Part shown: positions 5,852 to 11,995 of the stretch, in pieces
Layout of the letters: each line of letters begins with the position of its first letter
How positions within the stretch are numbered: the first letter of the stretch is position 1
Origin: SZAS-18 sp031370675
Lineage (GTDB): Bacteria > Verrucomicrobiota > Verrucomicrobiia > Chthoniobacterales > SZAS-18
Direction of reading: 5' to 3'
Assembly: GCA_031370675.1 (NCBI GenBank)
Contig: JANMQT010000129.1
Coordinates: forward strand, 1-12,211
DNA length: 12,211 bases
The notes under the pieces: generated by a model
What the model was told of the DNA's origin: nothing
What the model saw: the letters and a program-made list of their open reading frames with translations, nothing else
The model's database searches: none
Position numbers and translations under genes: made by a program

Positions 5852-7252
5852 ATGAAGATTCTTCCGGGCAGTTGGTGCCAGCAGGGCGTGACTTGGACCG
5901 TTCAATCGGTCCTCGCGACGGCGTTATTCGCGCAGACTGCCGCCCCGAAGGAAACGCTGCCCGCACGCCTCGATGCAATTGCGACCGAGGCGCTCGAATC
6001 CGGAATCGTCGGCCTGAGCATCGCGGTAATTTCCAAGGGCCAGCCGATTGCCGTGAAGGGTTACGGCTTTGCCAACCTCGAGCACCGGGTGCCGGCAACC
6101 GCCGGCACGGTGTATCACATTTGCTCGGTCACGAAGAATTTTACCGCGGCGGCGGTCCTGCAGCTCGCGGATCAGGGCAAGATCGATCTCGACGCCGACC
6201 TCACCACGTACCTCCCGAAGTTTCCGCTGAACGGACGACCCGTCACGGTGCGGCAGCTCCTGAATCACACCTCCGGGATTCGTTCCTACACCGAAGTGGG
6301 CCCGGCCTTCGACGCGAAGGAGAAGCTCGATCTGTCCGCCGACGAGGTGCTGGCTCTATTTCAAAATGAACCACCCGATTTCGCACCGGGCACGCAGTGG
6401 CACTACAGCAACTCCGGCTACTTCCTGCTAGGTCTAATCATCGAGGCTGCGTCGGGGCAGTCCTATGTGGACCACCTGCAGCAGAATATTCTTGGGCCGC
6501 TCAATTTGACCCATACCGCTTACGGCGACCACGAACCTCTGATGCCCTCGCGGGCGCAGCCGTATGTCATCGCGCGCGGCAAGCCGCAGAATGCCGACTA
6601 CATCAGCTGGAAGTCAGTCTTCTCCGCTGGCGCGCTCTGCTCGACGGTCATGGATCTGGCGAATTGGCAGAAGGCGCTGGACGACGGCGGCATCGTGAAG
6701 ACCACCGGCTTGGCGCAAATGCGGAGCTCCACGAAGCCTGCGGAGGGCCCGCCGCTTGATTACGGCCTCGGCACGCGGCTGGGAAGCCTGGAAGGCCACC
6801 GCTGCCTCGGCCACTCCGGCAGTGGCGCCGGCTACGCGGCAATGTTGCAACGTTTTCCGGACGACGACCTCACCGTCGTGGTGCTCACCAACACTGAAGG
6901 CGCGCGGCTCTCTCCGTGGAGCATCGCCGCGAAAATCGCGCGCGCGGTGCTCGGTCTGCCCGCCGCCGCCATGGTTACCCTGCCCGTCCCTGCCACGGAA
7001 CAGGCGGCCATCGCGGGGAATTACGCGACGGAAAACGGCGTCATCACCGTCGTCGCGAACGGCGACACGATGGTGGCGCAACCGCGCGGCTCCACCCGGC
7101 CCGGGCTCGTGATGCCGTACCAGGGCCAGTTCACCTTTGTGGCGGGCGATCCGGATCATCGCATCAAGTTTGTCACCACGCCCGATGGTTCGACCTGGGC
7201 GGTCGAATCCTCAGGCGGTTTTTTCGTCTCCGCAGCCAAGCGGACTCCATGA
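5852..7252 (+). CDS. Exported serine hydrolase, beta-lactamase/class C family (PF00144 type)
   Basis: A penicillin-binding-protein-like hydrolase with a Ser nucleophile; members act as esterases, D-aminopeptidases or beta-lactamases, mostly in the periplasm. Using the ATG at 5852 the protein has 466 residues (GTG at 5849 adds one). An N-terminal hydrophobic stretch ending ATALFAQTA (about 22-30) looks like a signal peptide. The SxxK nucleophile motif is SVTK (92-95), followed by the LLNHTSGI segment (136-143), the YSN motif (185-187), and HSG (321-323) in LGHSGSGAGY, standing where AmpC has KTG. A C-terminal domain (about 380-466) of lipocalin-like strands follows, as in many stand-alone family members. 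HSG instead of KTG argues for an esterase/peptidase rather than a true beta-lactamase. Its stop overlaps the next gene by ATGA. Substrate unknown. Confidence 0.88.
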   Translation: MKILPGSWCQQGVTWTVQSVLATALFAQTAAPKETLPARLDAIATEALESGIVGLSIAVISKGQPIAVKGYGFANLEHRVPATAGTVYHICSVTKNFTAAAVLQLADQGKIDLDADLTTYLPKFPLNGRPVTVRQLLNHTSGIRSYTEVGPAFDAKEKLDLSADEVLALFQNEPPDFAPGTQWHYSNSGYFLLGLIIEAASGQSYVDHLQQNILGPLNLTHTAYGDHEPLMPSRAQPYVIARGKPQNADYISWKSVFSAGALCSTVMDLANWQKALDDGGIVKTTGLAQMRSSTKPAEGPPLDYGLGTRLGSLEGHRCLGHSGSGAGYAAMLQRFPDDDLTVVVLTNTEGARLSPWSIAAKIARAVLGLPAAAMVTLPVPATEQAAIAGNYATENGVITVVANGDTMVAQPRGSTRPGLVMPYQGQFTFVAGDPDHRIKFVTTPDGSTWAVESSGGFFVSAAKRTP

Positions 7253-7767
7253 AGTTCATCCCCAACCCACCAAAGATTATGTCCAAATCCCATCTTCTGC
7301 CTCCGCCCGCGCTGCTGGATTTTCTCAAGCCGTATGACCACGAGATCCAGCAACTCGCTTTGGCGGTCCGCCGTTTCGTGCTTGAGCACATTCCGCCCAT
7401 GACGGAACTGGTGGTCGATGCGAGCAACGCCGTCGCGATGGGCTTCACGCCCACGGGCCGCTTCAAGGAGGCGATCTGCCACGTGGCAGTCTATGCGCAT
7501 TACGTGAACCTCGGTTTCAATCGTGGCGCCGACCTGCCGGATCCGGCCGGGCTGTGCAAGGGCACCGGCAAGGCCATCCGGCATGTCACGATCGAGCGCG
7601 CGGCGGATCTCGACGCTCCGCCGCTGCTCGAGTTGCTCGCGGCCGCGGTCCGGCGCGGGCACACTCGCGCGGCGCATGCCGGCATCATCATCCGATCCTT
7701 TCCCGGAAAAAAGCGGCGTCCGTCGGCGCTCCTGGGCAAATCGGGCGTGGCCGCGCATGCGGACTGA
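7249..7767 (+). CDS. DUF1801 (YdhG-like) domain protein
   Basis: A small cytoplasmic protein of 172 residues if started at ATG 7249, which overlaps the upstream stop (ATGA); an ATG at 7279 would give 162 residues and drop a non-conserved N-terminus. The body matches the DUF1801 pattern: an N-terminal helix PALLDFLKPYDHEIQQLALAVRRFVLEH (20-47), a central strand region around AVAMGFTPTG (61-70) and VYAHYVNLGFNRGADL (81-96), and the GTGKAIRHVTI segment (105-115) followed by a helical DAPPLLELLAAAVRRG tail (122-137). The last 30 residues are basic and low in conservation. Family members lack a firmly assigned biochemical role. Context suggests a stress or detoxification role but nothing specific. 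Confidence 0.75.
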   Translation: MKFIPNPPKIMSKSHLLPPPALLDFLKPYDHEIQQLALAVRRFVLEHIPPMTELVVDASNAVAMGFTPTGRFKEAICHVAVYAHYVNLGFNRGADLPDPAGLCKGTGKAIRHVTIERAADLDAPPLLELLAAAVRRGHTRAAHAGIIIRSFPGKKRRPSALLGKSGVAAHAD

Positions 7768-7809
7768 CTTGCCGGCGGGGTGCGGATTCGCGCAGGATGG
7801 CGCCTACGC

Positions 7810-8235
7810 ATGAAATCCCTTCCCTGTTCGCTCGTGGCCGCGGTGCTCGTCCTCGGCTTTTCACCGGCCGCTCTGCCCGCCGCCGATCCCACGCCCAGCG
7901 CGCCAACGAAGGCCGCGGTGCCGATGGAGTTCGATAACTTCTTCGTTGTTTTGCTTCTGCGTCCGGAGAACGCGCCCGATTATCCGAAGGAGGAACTGGA
8001 GCGGATCCAAGCCGCGCACATTGCGAATATTGTCCGTTTGCACGGGGAGAAGAAGATCGCGTATGCCGGCCCCTTCGAGGATTTCTCGGGGCGCAACGTG
8101 CGCGGGCTGTTCATCCTCAGGACCGCGTCACTGGAGGAGGCGAAATCGTGGGTGGAGACGGATCCCGCGGTCAAGGCCGGCCGGCTCAAGCCGGAGTACC
8201 TCAAATGGTTCGTCGAAAAAGGCGCGTTGAAGTAG
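7810..8235 (+). CDS. Exported YciI-like (YCII-related domain) protein
   Basis: The 141-residue protein begins with a signal peptide: MK, a hydrophobic core LVAAVLVLGFSPA (8-20) and an ALPAA cleavage region (21-25). The rest is a single YCII domain with the family features FFVVLLLR (44-51), H70 in IQAAHIANI, a KIAYAGPFED segment (82-91), the RGLFILRTASLEEAKSW strand-helix (98-114), and D118-P119. Cytoplasmic YciI proteins are small ferredoxin-like-fold proteins with a conserved His/Asp pair, and some members are dehalogenases or muconolactone-type enzymes. Secretion is less usual. A GTG 30 bp upstream would add ten residues before the signal peptide and is rejected. A weak AGGA lies 12 bp before the ATG. 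The gene is 42 bp after the DUF1801 gene and 40 bp before the methyltransferase. Confidence 0.78.
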   Translation: MKSLPCSLVAAVLVLGFSPAALPAADPTPSAPTKAAVPMEFDNFFVVLLLRPENAPDYPKEELERIQAAHIANIVRLHGEKKIAYAGPFEDFSGRNVRGLFILRTASLEEAKSWVETDPAVKAGRLKPEYLKWFVEKGALK

Positions 8236-8275
8236 CGACCTGCACCCCCGGAGAATTGCTTCGTCGGATTTGCCC

Positions 8276-9082
8276 ATGTCGACCGCCCCGTCCTCCCCGC
8301 CCGGCTCCGCCACCGTCCAAGGCGATCTCTGGAGCGTCCGCGCGCAGGATTGGGCCGACATCCAGGAGATTGTGCAGCGGCCGCTGTTCACCGCCATCCT
8401 GCAGGAGATGATGCAGGGTCCGCACGTGGACCTGCTCGACGTGGGCTGCGGCTCCGGCCTCTTTGCAGCGATGGCCGCCGCCGCCAGTCGCGTGGCGGGC
8501 ATCGATGCCTCCGGCGCGCTGCTCGCGGTCGCCAAGCGGCGCACGCCGCAGGCGGATTTCCGTGTCGGCGAAATGGAGACGCTGCCCTTCGACTCGCGCT
8601 CCTTCGACGTCGTGACGGGCATCAATTCTTTTCAATTTGCGGCCGATCCGGTGAACGCCCTGCGCGAAGCCCGCCGCGTCGGACTGCCCAACGCCCGGAT
8701 CATTATCGCCACGTGGGGGCGACCCGAGGATTGCGAAACGTCGGCCTACATTGCGGCGCTCGAGCCCTCCGGTCCGCCACCCGCACCGGGCACACCGGGT
8801 CCGTTTGCGCTCTCGCACGACGGCGCACTCGGTGCGTTGGCGGAAGAAGCCGGGCTGCTGCCGCAGGACGTGCGCGAGGTCGACTGCCCATTCGTGTATC
8901 CCGATGAGGAGACAGCGCTGCGCGGGTTGTTGTCCGCCGGGCCGGCCGTGAAGGCGGCGCAGACGCAGGGCGAGGAGACGATCCGCGAGCTGCTGCGGTC
9001 GACCCTCGCGCCCTTCCGCACGGCCAGCGGTGGCTACCGCATGAAGAATCGCTTTCTCTACCTCGTCTCGCGGAACCCGTAA
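8276..9082 (+). CDS. Class I SAM-dependent methyltransferase (Methyltransf_11/25 type)
   Basis: A 268-residue cytoplasmic Rossmann-fold methyltransferase. Motif I is LLDVGCGSGLFAA (53-65); the acidic residue after strand 2 is D77 in AGIDASGALLAVAKRR (74-89); motif II/III is GEMETLPFDSRSFDVVTGINSFQFAAD (98-124); and the post-motif ARIIIATWGRPEDC (140-153) forms strand 5. This layout matches small-molecule O/N/C-methyltransferases of the UbiE/SmtA-like group; there is no DNA- or RNA-binding motif. The ATG at 8276 gives the best N-terminus; a TTG two codons upstream is possible. The gene is 22 bp before the second VOC gene, so the two are probably cotranscribed. The acceptor substrate is unknown. 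Confidence 0.85.
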   Translation: MSTAPSSPPGSATVQGDLWSVRAQDWADIQEIVQRPLFTAILQEMMQGPHVDLLDVGCGSGLFAAMAAAASRVAGIDASGALLAVAKRRTPQADFRVGEMETLPFDSRSFDVVTGINSFQFAADPVNALREARRVGLPNARIIIATWGRPEDCETSAYIAALEPSGPPPAPGTPGPFALSHDGALGALAEEAGLLPQDVREVDCPFVYPDEETALRGLLSAGPAVKAAQTQGEETIRELLRSTLAPFRTASGGYRMKNRFLYLVSRNP

Positions 9083-9104
9083 ACGGCGGCCGCCCCTTCC
9101 CATC

Positions 9105-9536
9105 ATGGAACTTCGCGGCGTGCTCGAGACGGCGGTGTACGTGGACGACCTTGACGCGGCGGAGGATTTTTATGGACGCGTGCTCGGGCTTTCCCGAATC
9201 AATCGCGACCGGAATCGACACGTCTTTTTTCGCTGTGGGCCCGGCGTGTTTCTGGTCTTCAACGCGACGGTAACCGCGCAGGACCCGAGCTTCGTCAACG
9301 GCGAGCCGGTACCCACGCATGGCGCCACAGGTCCCTCGCACATGGCGTTTCGCGTCCGCGATGACGAACTCGCCGCCTGGCGCGATCAGCTCGGGCGCGA
9401 GCACATTGCCATCGAGTCGGAGATCGCGTGGCCGCGTGGCGGGCATTCCATCTACTTTCGGGACCCGGCGGGCAACAGCATCGAGCTGGCCTCGCCCAAG
9501 CTGTGGGGACTCGAAGAGGACGGGGCCGCATCCTGA
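9105..9536 (+). CDS. VOC-family (glyoxalase/FosA-like fold) protein
   Basis: A 143-residue VOC protein with two repeats: VLETAVYVDDLDAAEDFYGRVLGL (6-29) and GPSHMAFRVRDDELAAWRDQLG (76-97). The likely metal ligands are H79 and E127 in YFRDPAGNSIELASPKLWG (117-135). In the first strand the usual His of glyoxalase I is replaced (LETAVYV, E8), a common variation in this uncharacterised subgroup, so bacillithiol/glutathione-type glyoxalase activity cannot be assumed. It differs clearly from the VOC protein at 5260-5766 and is not a recent duplicate. It is the last gene of the 5260-9536 block, followed by a terminator-like hairpin. Confidence 0.82.
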   Translation: MELRGVLETAVYVDDLDAAEDFYGRVLGLSRINRDRNRHVFFRCGPGVFLVFNATVTAQDPSFVNGEPVPTHGATGPSHMAFRVRDDELAAWRDQLGREHIAIESEIAWPRGGHSIYFRDPAGNSIELASPKLWGLEEDGAAS

Positions 9537-9543
9537 TCGCGCC

Positions 9544-9581
9544 GCCGCGTGACGTGCCAATGCATCGGTGACACGGCTTTT
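9544..9581 (+). terminator. Weak intrinsic terminator candidate after the VOC gene
   Basis: GCCGCGTGAC (9544-9553) and GTGACACGGC (9568-9577) can pair at 8 of 10 positions around a 14-nt loop, followed by TTTT (9578-9581). It starts 7 bp after the stop codon. The two mismatches and the large loop make it weak, but the promoter-like sequence just downstream agrees with a transcript boundary here. Confidence 0.35.
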
Positions 9582-9616
9582 GCCTCTGTGGAGCTGGATG
9601 GTGTCGCATCGGGCCT

Positions 9617-9645
9617 TTGACAAGCCGCGCGCGGGCCGTTTTATT
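9617..9645 (+). promoter_or_regulatory. Sigma70-like promoter candidate for the UVR-protein operon
   Basis: A consensus -35 box TTGACA (9617-9622), a 17-bp spacer, and a -10-like TTTATT (9640-9645, 4 of 6 matches to TATAAT) stand in the 120-bp spacer before the gene at 9657. Transcription would start about 9652, leaving only about 5 nt before the ATG, so the message would be almost leaderless. Confidence 0.4.
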
Positions 9646-9656
9646 GCGGAAGAAAG

Positions 9657-10412
9657 ATGAGCTTCGACCTTAACCAAATCCTGGGCGACTGGCCGCACGA
9701 GCCCGGGCAGATCAAGGTTCGGAAAGTGGCGGGCCTCGACGGGCGGGAAAAACTCCAGCTCCGAATCGATCTCGGTGTCATCCAGATGGAGATGTCGGGC
9801 CGTCCCGACGGCACCCGACCGAAGGGTTGCGAGTCGTTGCTCGCGTTTCACCAAGAGCGCGCCCAGGAGCAGACCGCCACGGGCGGAAAATACGAGCTGA
9901 CGGCCGACGACTGCGGCGAATTGCAGCAGGAGGGCATCCAGTATTATCACCGCTACCTCGCGCTGTATCAGCTCAAGGAATATGACGCCGTTATTCGCGA
10001 TACGCAGCGCAACCTTGACCTGTTCACGTTTGTCGCGGAGCACGTCGAGCGCGATGACATGTCGCTGGCCTTCCAGCAATTTCGCCCCTACGTCCTGATG
10101 ATGAATACGCGGGCGAAGGCGGCGCAGGAACTCGACAACGACAATTACGGCGCCGCGATCCGGCACATCGAAAAGGGTCGGGAATCGATCCTCGAGTTCT
10201 ACAAAACGAGCGGCAATCCCGAGGCCGCGACCGAGAGCGCCGAGCTTTCGTTCCTGGATGATCTCCTCGAGGAAGTGCGCTCCAAGCGCCCGCTGACCAA
10301 GATTGAGAAATTGAAGCAGGAACTCGACACCGCGGTCGCCAGCGAAGCCTATGAGCGCGCGGCGCAACTGCGCGATGCGATTCGCGAGCTGGAGCGGAAC
10401 ACCGCAAACTAG
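9657..10412 (+). CDS. UvrB/UvrC (UVR) motif-containing protein of unknown function
   Basis: A 251-residue cytoplasmic protein. The N-terminal 60 residues (containing DWPHEPGQIKVRKVAG, 11-26, and DLGVIQMEMSGRPDG, 38-52) resemble an uncharacterised family I associate with Planctomycetes, Verrucomicrobia and Myxococcota. The middle (about 80-185) is helical and tetratricopeptide-like, with YYHRYLALYQLKEYDAVIRD (96-115) and an IEKGRESILEFY helix (171-182). A C-terminal UVR motif (216-247) includes AYERAAQLRDAIRELERN (231-248). That motif mediates protein contacts in UvrB, UvrC, ClpC and McsA, and its sequence closely follows the McsA tail in this window. The start is supported by the only good Shine-Dalgarno of the window, GGAAG about 4 bp before the ATG. 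The molybdopterin protein gene follows after 18 bp. Function not known. Confidence 0.8.
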   Translation: MSFDLNQILGDWPHEPGQIKVRKVAGLDGREKLQLRIDLGVIQMEMSGRPDGTRPKGCESLLAFHQERAQEQTATGGKYELTADDCGELQQEGIQYYHRYLALYQLKEYDAVIRDTQRNLDLFTFVAEHVERDDMSLAFQQFRPYVLMMNTRAKAAQELDNDNYGAAIRHIEKGRESILEFYKTSGNPEAATESAELSFLDDLLEEVRSKRPLTKIEKLKQELDTAVASEAYERAAQLRDAIRELERNTAN

Positions 10413-10430
10413 GCTCGAGCCGCAACCGCG

Positions 10431-11063
10431 ATGAATCCATCCATCATCGAGCGCAAGGAGCGCTGGGCGCGCAAGATGTCGGGCAAGGAGCGTCCGCCTG
10501 TGCGCTCGGACGATCGGTTGCCGCCGGGCCAGCACCTGACCAAGGGGTTCCCGGTGCTCGACCTTGGCATCCAGCCGGAAATCCCGACCGCCGAATGGAA
10601 GCTGCAAATCGGCGGGCTGGTGGAGAATCCTGTCACGCTCGGCTGGGATGATTTTCATCAGCTGCCGCAGTTCGAGGACGTAAGCGACTTCCACTGCGTG
10701 ACGACGTGGAGCAAGTACGACTGCCGCTGGAGCGGCGTGTCCTTCTTTTCCCTTTGCGATCTCGTCCGGCCGAAACCCGAGGCCAGGCACCTTTACTACA
10801 CGAGCTACGACGGCTACTCCACGAACACGACCCTGGAGGCCGCGCTCGATGATGACACGCTCGTGGCCACGCGTTTCGACGGCGCGCCGATTCCGCGCGA
10901 GCACGGGGGCCCGGCCCGGGTCATCATCCCGAAGCTCTATGCCTGGAAGGGGGCAAAGTTCCTGCGCGCGATTGAATTCCTCGGAGCGGACAAGCTCGGT
11001 TTCTGGGAAGTCCGCGGCTACAGCAACACGGCCGACCCATGGACTGACGATCGGTTTTCTTGA
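10431..11063 (+). CDS. Sulfite-oxidase-like molybdopterin-dependent oxidoreductase (YuiH/MsrP-like fold), cytoplasmic form
   Basis: A 210-residue protein of the oxidoreductase molybdopterin-binding family. The core runs from WKLQIGGLVENPVTL (56-70) through the Mo-coordinating Cys89 in SDFHCVTTWSKYDCRWSGV (85-103) to ARVIIPKLYAWKGAKFLRAIEFL (162-184) and the C-terminal GFWEVRGYSNTADPW (190-204). The N-terminus carries no twin-arginine signal and no membrane segment, unlike MsrP (YedY), and no YedZ-type heme partner is adjacent, so it likely acts in the cytoplasm with an unknown electron acceptor. It is 18 bp after the UVR-protein gene, probably cotranscribed. Substrate unknown; methionine-sulfoxide reduction or sulfite oxidation are family possibilities only. 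Confidence 0.87.
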   Translation: MNPSIIERKERWARKMSGKERPPVRSDDRLPPGQHLTKGFPVLDLGIQPEIPTAEWKLQIGGLVENPVTLGWDDFHQLPQFEDVSDFHCVTTWSKYDCRWSGVSFFSLCDLVRPKPEARHLYYTSYDGYSTNTTLEAALDDDTLVATRFDGAPIPREHGGPARVIIPKLYAWKGAKFLRAIEFLGADKLGFWEVRGYSNTADPWTDDRFS

Positions 11064-11104
11064 AGAAGCACCGCAGCTCGAGTGCGTCGGACCCTCCATT
11101 GCAC

Positions 11105-11959
11105 ATGCCGGCAACCCTGATTGAAGTCCGAAATCTCACCATCCGCTTCGCAAAGCGCGACGGCTCGGGCAAACCCGCCGTGGAGGACGTCTCCTGGAGC
11201 ATTGAGCGGGGGCGCGGTCTCGCCGTCGTCGGGGAATCGGGCAGCGGCAAGAGCGTCACCGCCCTCGCCCTGACACGGTTGCTTCCGGAGCCGCCCGCCG
11301 TCTACGATTCGGGGGAGGTTCTGCTGGAGGGTCGTGATGTCCGAAAGATGAACGAGGACGAGCTGCGCACCGTACGGGGCGGAAAAATCGGCTACATTTT
11401 CCAGGAGCCCGCGACGTCGCTGAATCCGGTCTTCACGCTGCAATCGCAAATCGGCGAGGTGCTGCGCCTGCACCGGCCGGACGTGGCACCGGCGGCGCGC
11501 GGCGCGGAAATCGTGCGCTGGCTCGACCGCGTGGGCATCGTCGATCCGGAAAAGCGACTTCGCTCTTATCCACACGAATTGAGCGGCGGCATGCAACAGC
11601 GCGCCATGATCGCCATGGCCCTCTGCGCCCAACCGGCGCTGCTCGTCGCCGACGAGCCGACCACGGCGCTCGACGTGACCGTGCAGGCGGAGATCATGAA
11701 ACTGTTGCGCGAGCTGAAAGAGCAACTGGGCATGTCCGTGCTGCTCATCACGCACAATTTCGGCATCATTCGCGGCCTGGCGGACGAGGTGGCGGTGATG
11801 TTCCGCGGCCGGATTGTCGAACGCGGTCCGACCGAGACCGTCCTGCGCGATCCCCAACATCCCTACACGCGTGCGTTGATCGATTGCATTCCCCGCCTCG
11901 GCGCGAAACGCCAGCGCCTTGCCACGATCGATCACGACGCGCTGGCCAGAGCCATTTAA
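11105..11959 (+). CDS. Oligopeptide/dipeptide-type ABC transporter ATP-binding protein (OppD/DppD-like)
   Basis: ATPase subunit of a peptide/nickel importer. The 284-residue protein has Walker A GESGSGKS (43-50), Q-loop Q100 in YIFQEPATSLNPVFT (97-111), signature LSGGMQQR (159-166), Walker B LLVADEPTTALDVT (179-192) and switch H217, then the oligopeptide C-terminal motif DPQHPYTRALIDCIPRLG (249-266). FQEPATSLNP and HPYTRAL are diagnostic of the OppD/DppD branch. OppD proteins are often about 320-350 residues, so the C-terminal part is short. A TTG at 11060 overlaps the upstream stop and would add 15 residues, but the family starts right at the ATG at 11105. No permease or substrate-binding gene is adjacent: the upstream gene is the molybdopterin protein and the next gene converges. 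The subunits must be elsewhere, or the protein has another role. Confidence 0.88.
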   Translation: MPATLIEVRNLTIRFAKRDGSGKPAVEDVSWSIERGRGLAVVGESGSGKSVTALALTRLLPEPPAVYDSGEVLLEGRDVRKMNEDELRTVRGGKIGYIFQEPATSLNPVFTLQSQIGEVLRLHRPDVAPAARGAEIVRWLDRVGIVDPEKRLRSYPHELSGGMQQRAMIAMALCAQPALLVADEPTTALDVTVQAEIMKLLRELKEQLGMSVLLITHNFGIIRGLADEVAVMFRGRIVERGPTETVLRDPQHPYTRALIDCIPRLGAKRQRLATIDHDALARAI

Positions 11960-11972
11960 TCTGGCCGGCTTT
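11941..11972 (+). terminator. Terminator overlapping the OppD stop codon
   Basis: GCTGGCCAGA (11941-11950) pairs with TCTGGCCGGC (11960-11969) as a 10-bp stem with one U-G wobble around a 9-nt loop that contains the TAA stop (11957-11959). A short T3 (11970-11972) follows. The gene converges with the - strand YqeY gene 36 bp away, where a strong terminator is expected. The weak T-tract is the only caveat. Confidence 0.55.
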
Positions 11973-11991
11973 CGACGTTCGACCTTCGACT
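11971..11991. repeat. Heptameric tandem repeat, array 2 (TTCGAC type)
   Basis: Three contiguous 7-bp units, TTCGACG, TTCGACC, TTCGACT, fill the spacer between two converging genes, directly after the OppD terminator hairpin. The periodicity and TCGA core match the array at 1482-1502, suggesting one class of short tandem repeat in this genome. Confidence 0.6.
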
Positions 11992-11995
11992 CTGC

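Noticed and set aside
6916..7248. Upstream extension of the DUF1801 frame inside the serine hydrolase gene
   Set aside because: The frame is open by chance there; the translated part is Arg/His-rich and out of frame with the hydrolase. The start at 7249 fits the ATGA overlap.
5852..7252. True class C beta-lactamase (antibiotic resistance gene)
   Set aside because: The SxxK and YxN motifs are present but the KTG position is HSG, and a C-terminal extra domain is present, which is the pattern of stand-alone esterase/peptidase relatives.
5260..9536. The two VOC genes as a recent duplication
   Set aside because: Their sequences share only the general fold signature; lengths, motifs and first metal ligand differ.
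8703..11114. Very long open frame (803 codons) on the - strand across the methyltransferase, VOC, UVR and molybdoprotein genes
   Set aside because: It lies antisense to four well-supported genes and the intergenic signals, is rich in Arg/His/Gly typical of GC-rich antisense frames, and has no recognisable domain.
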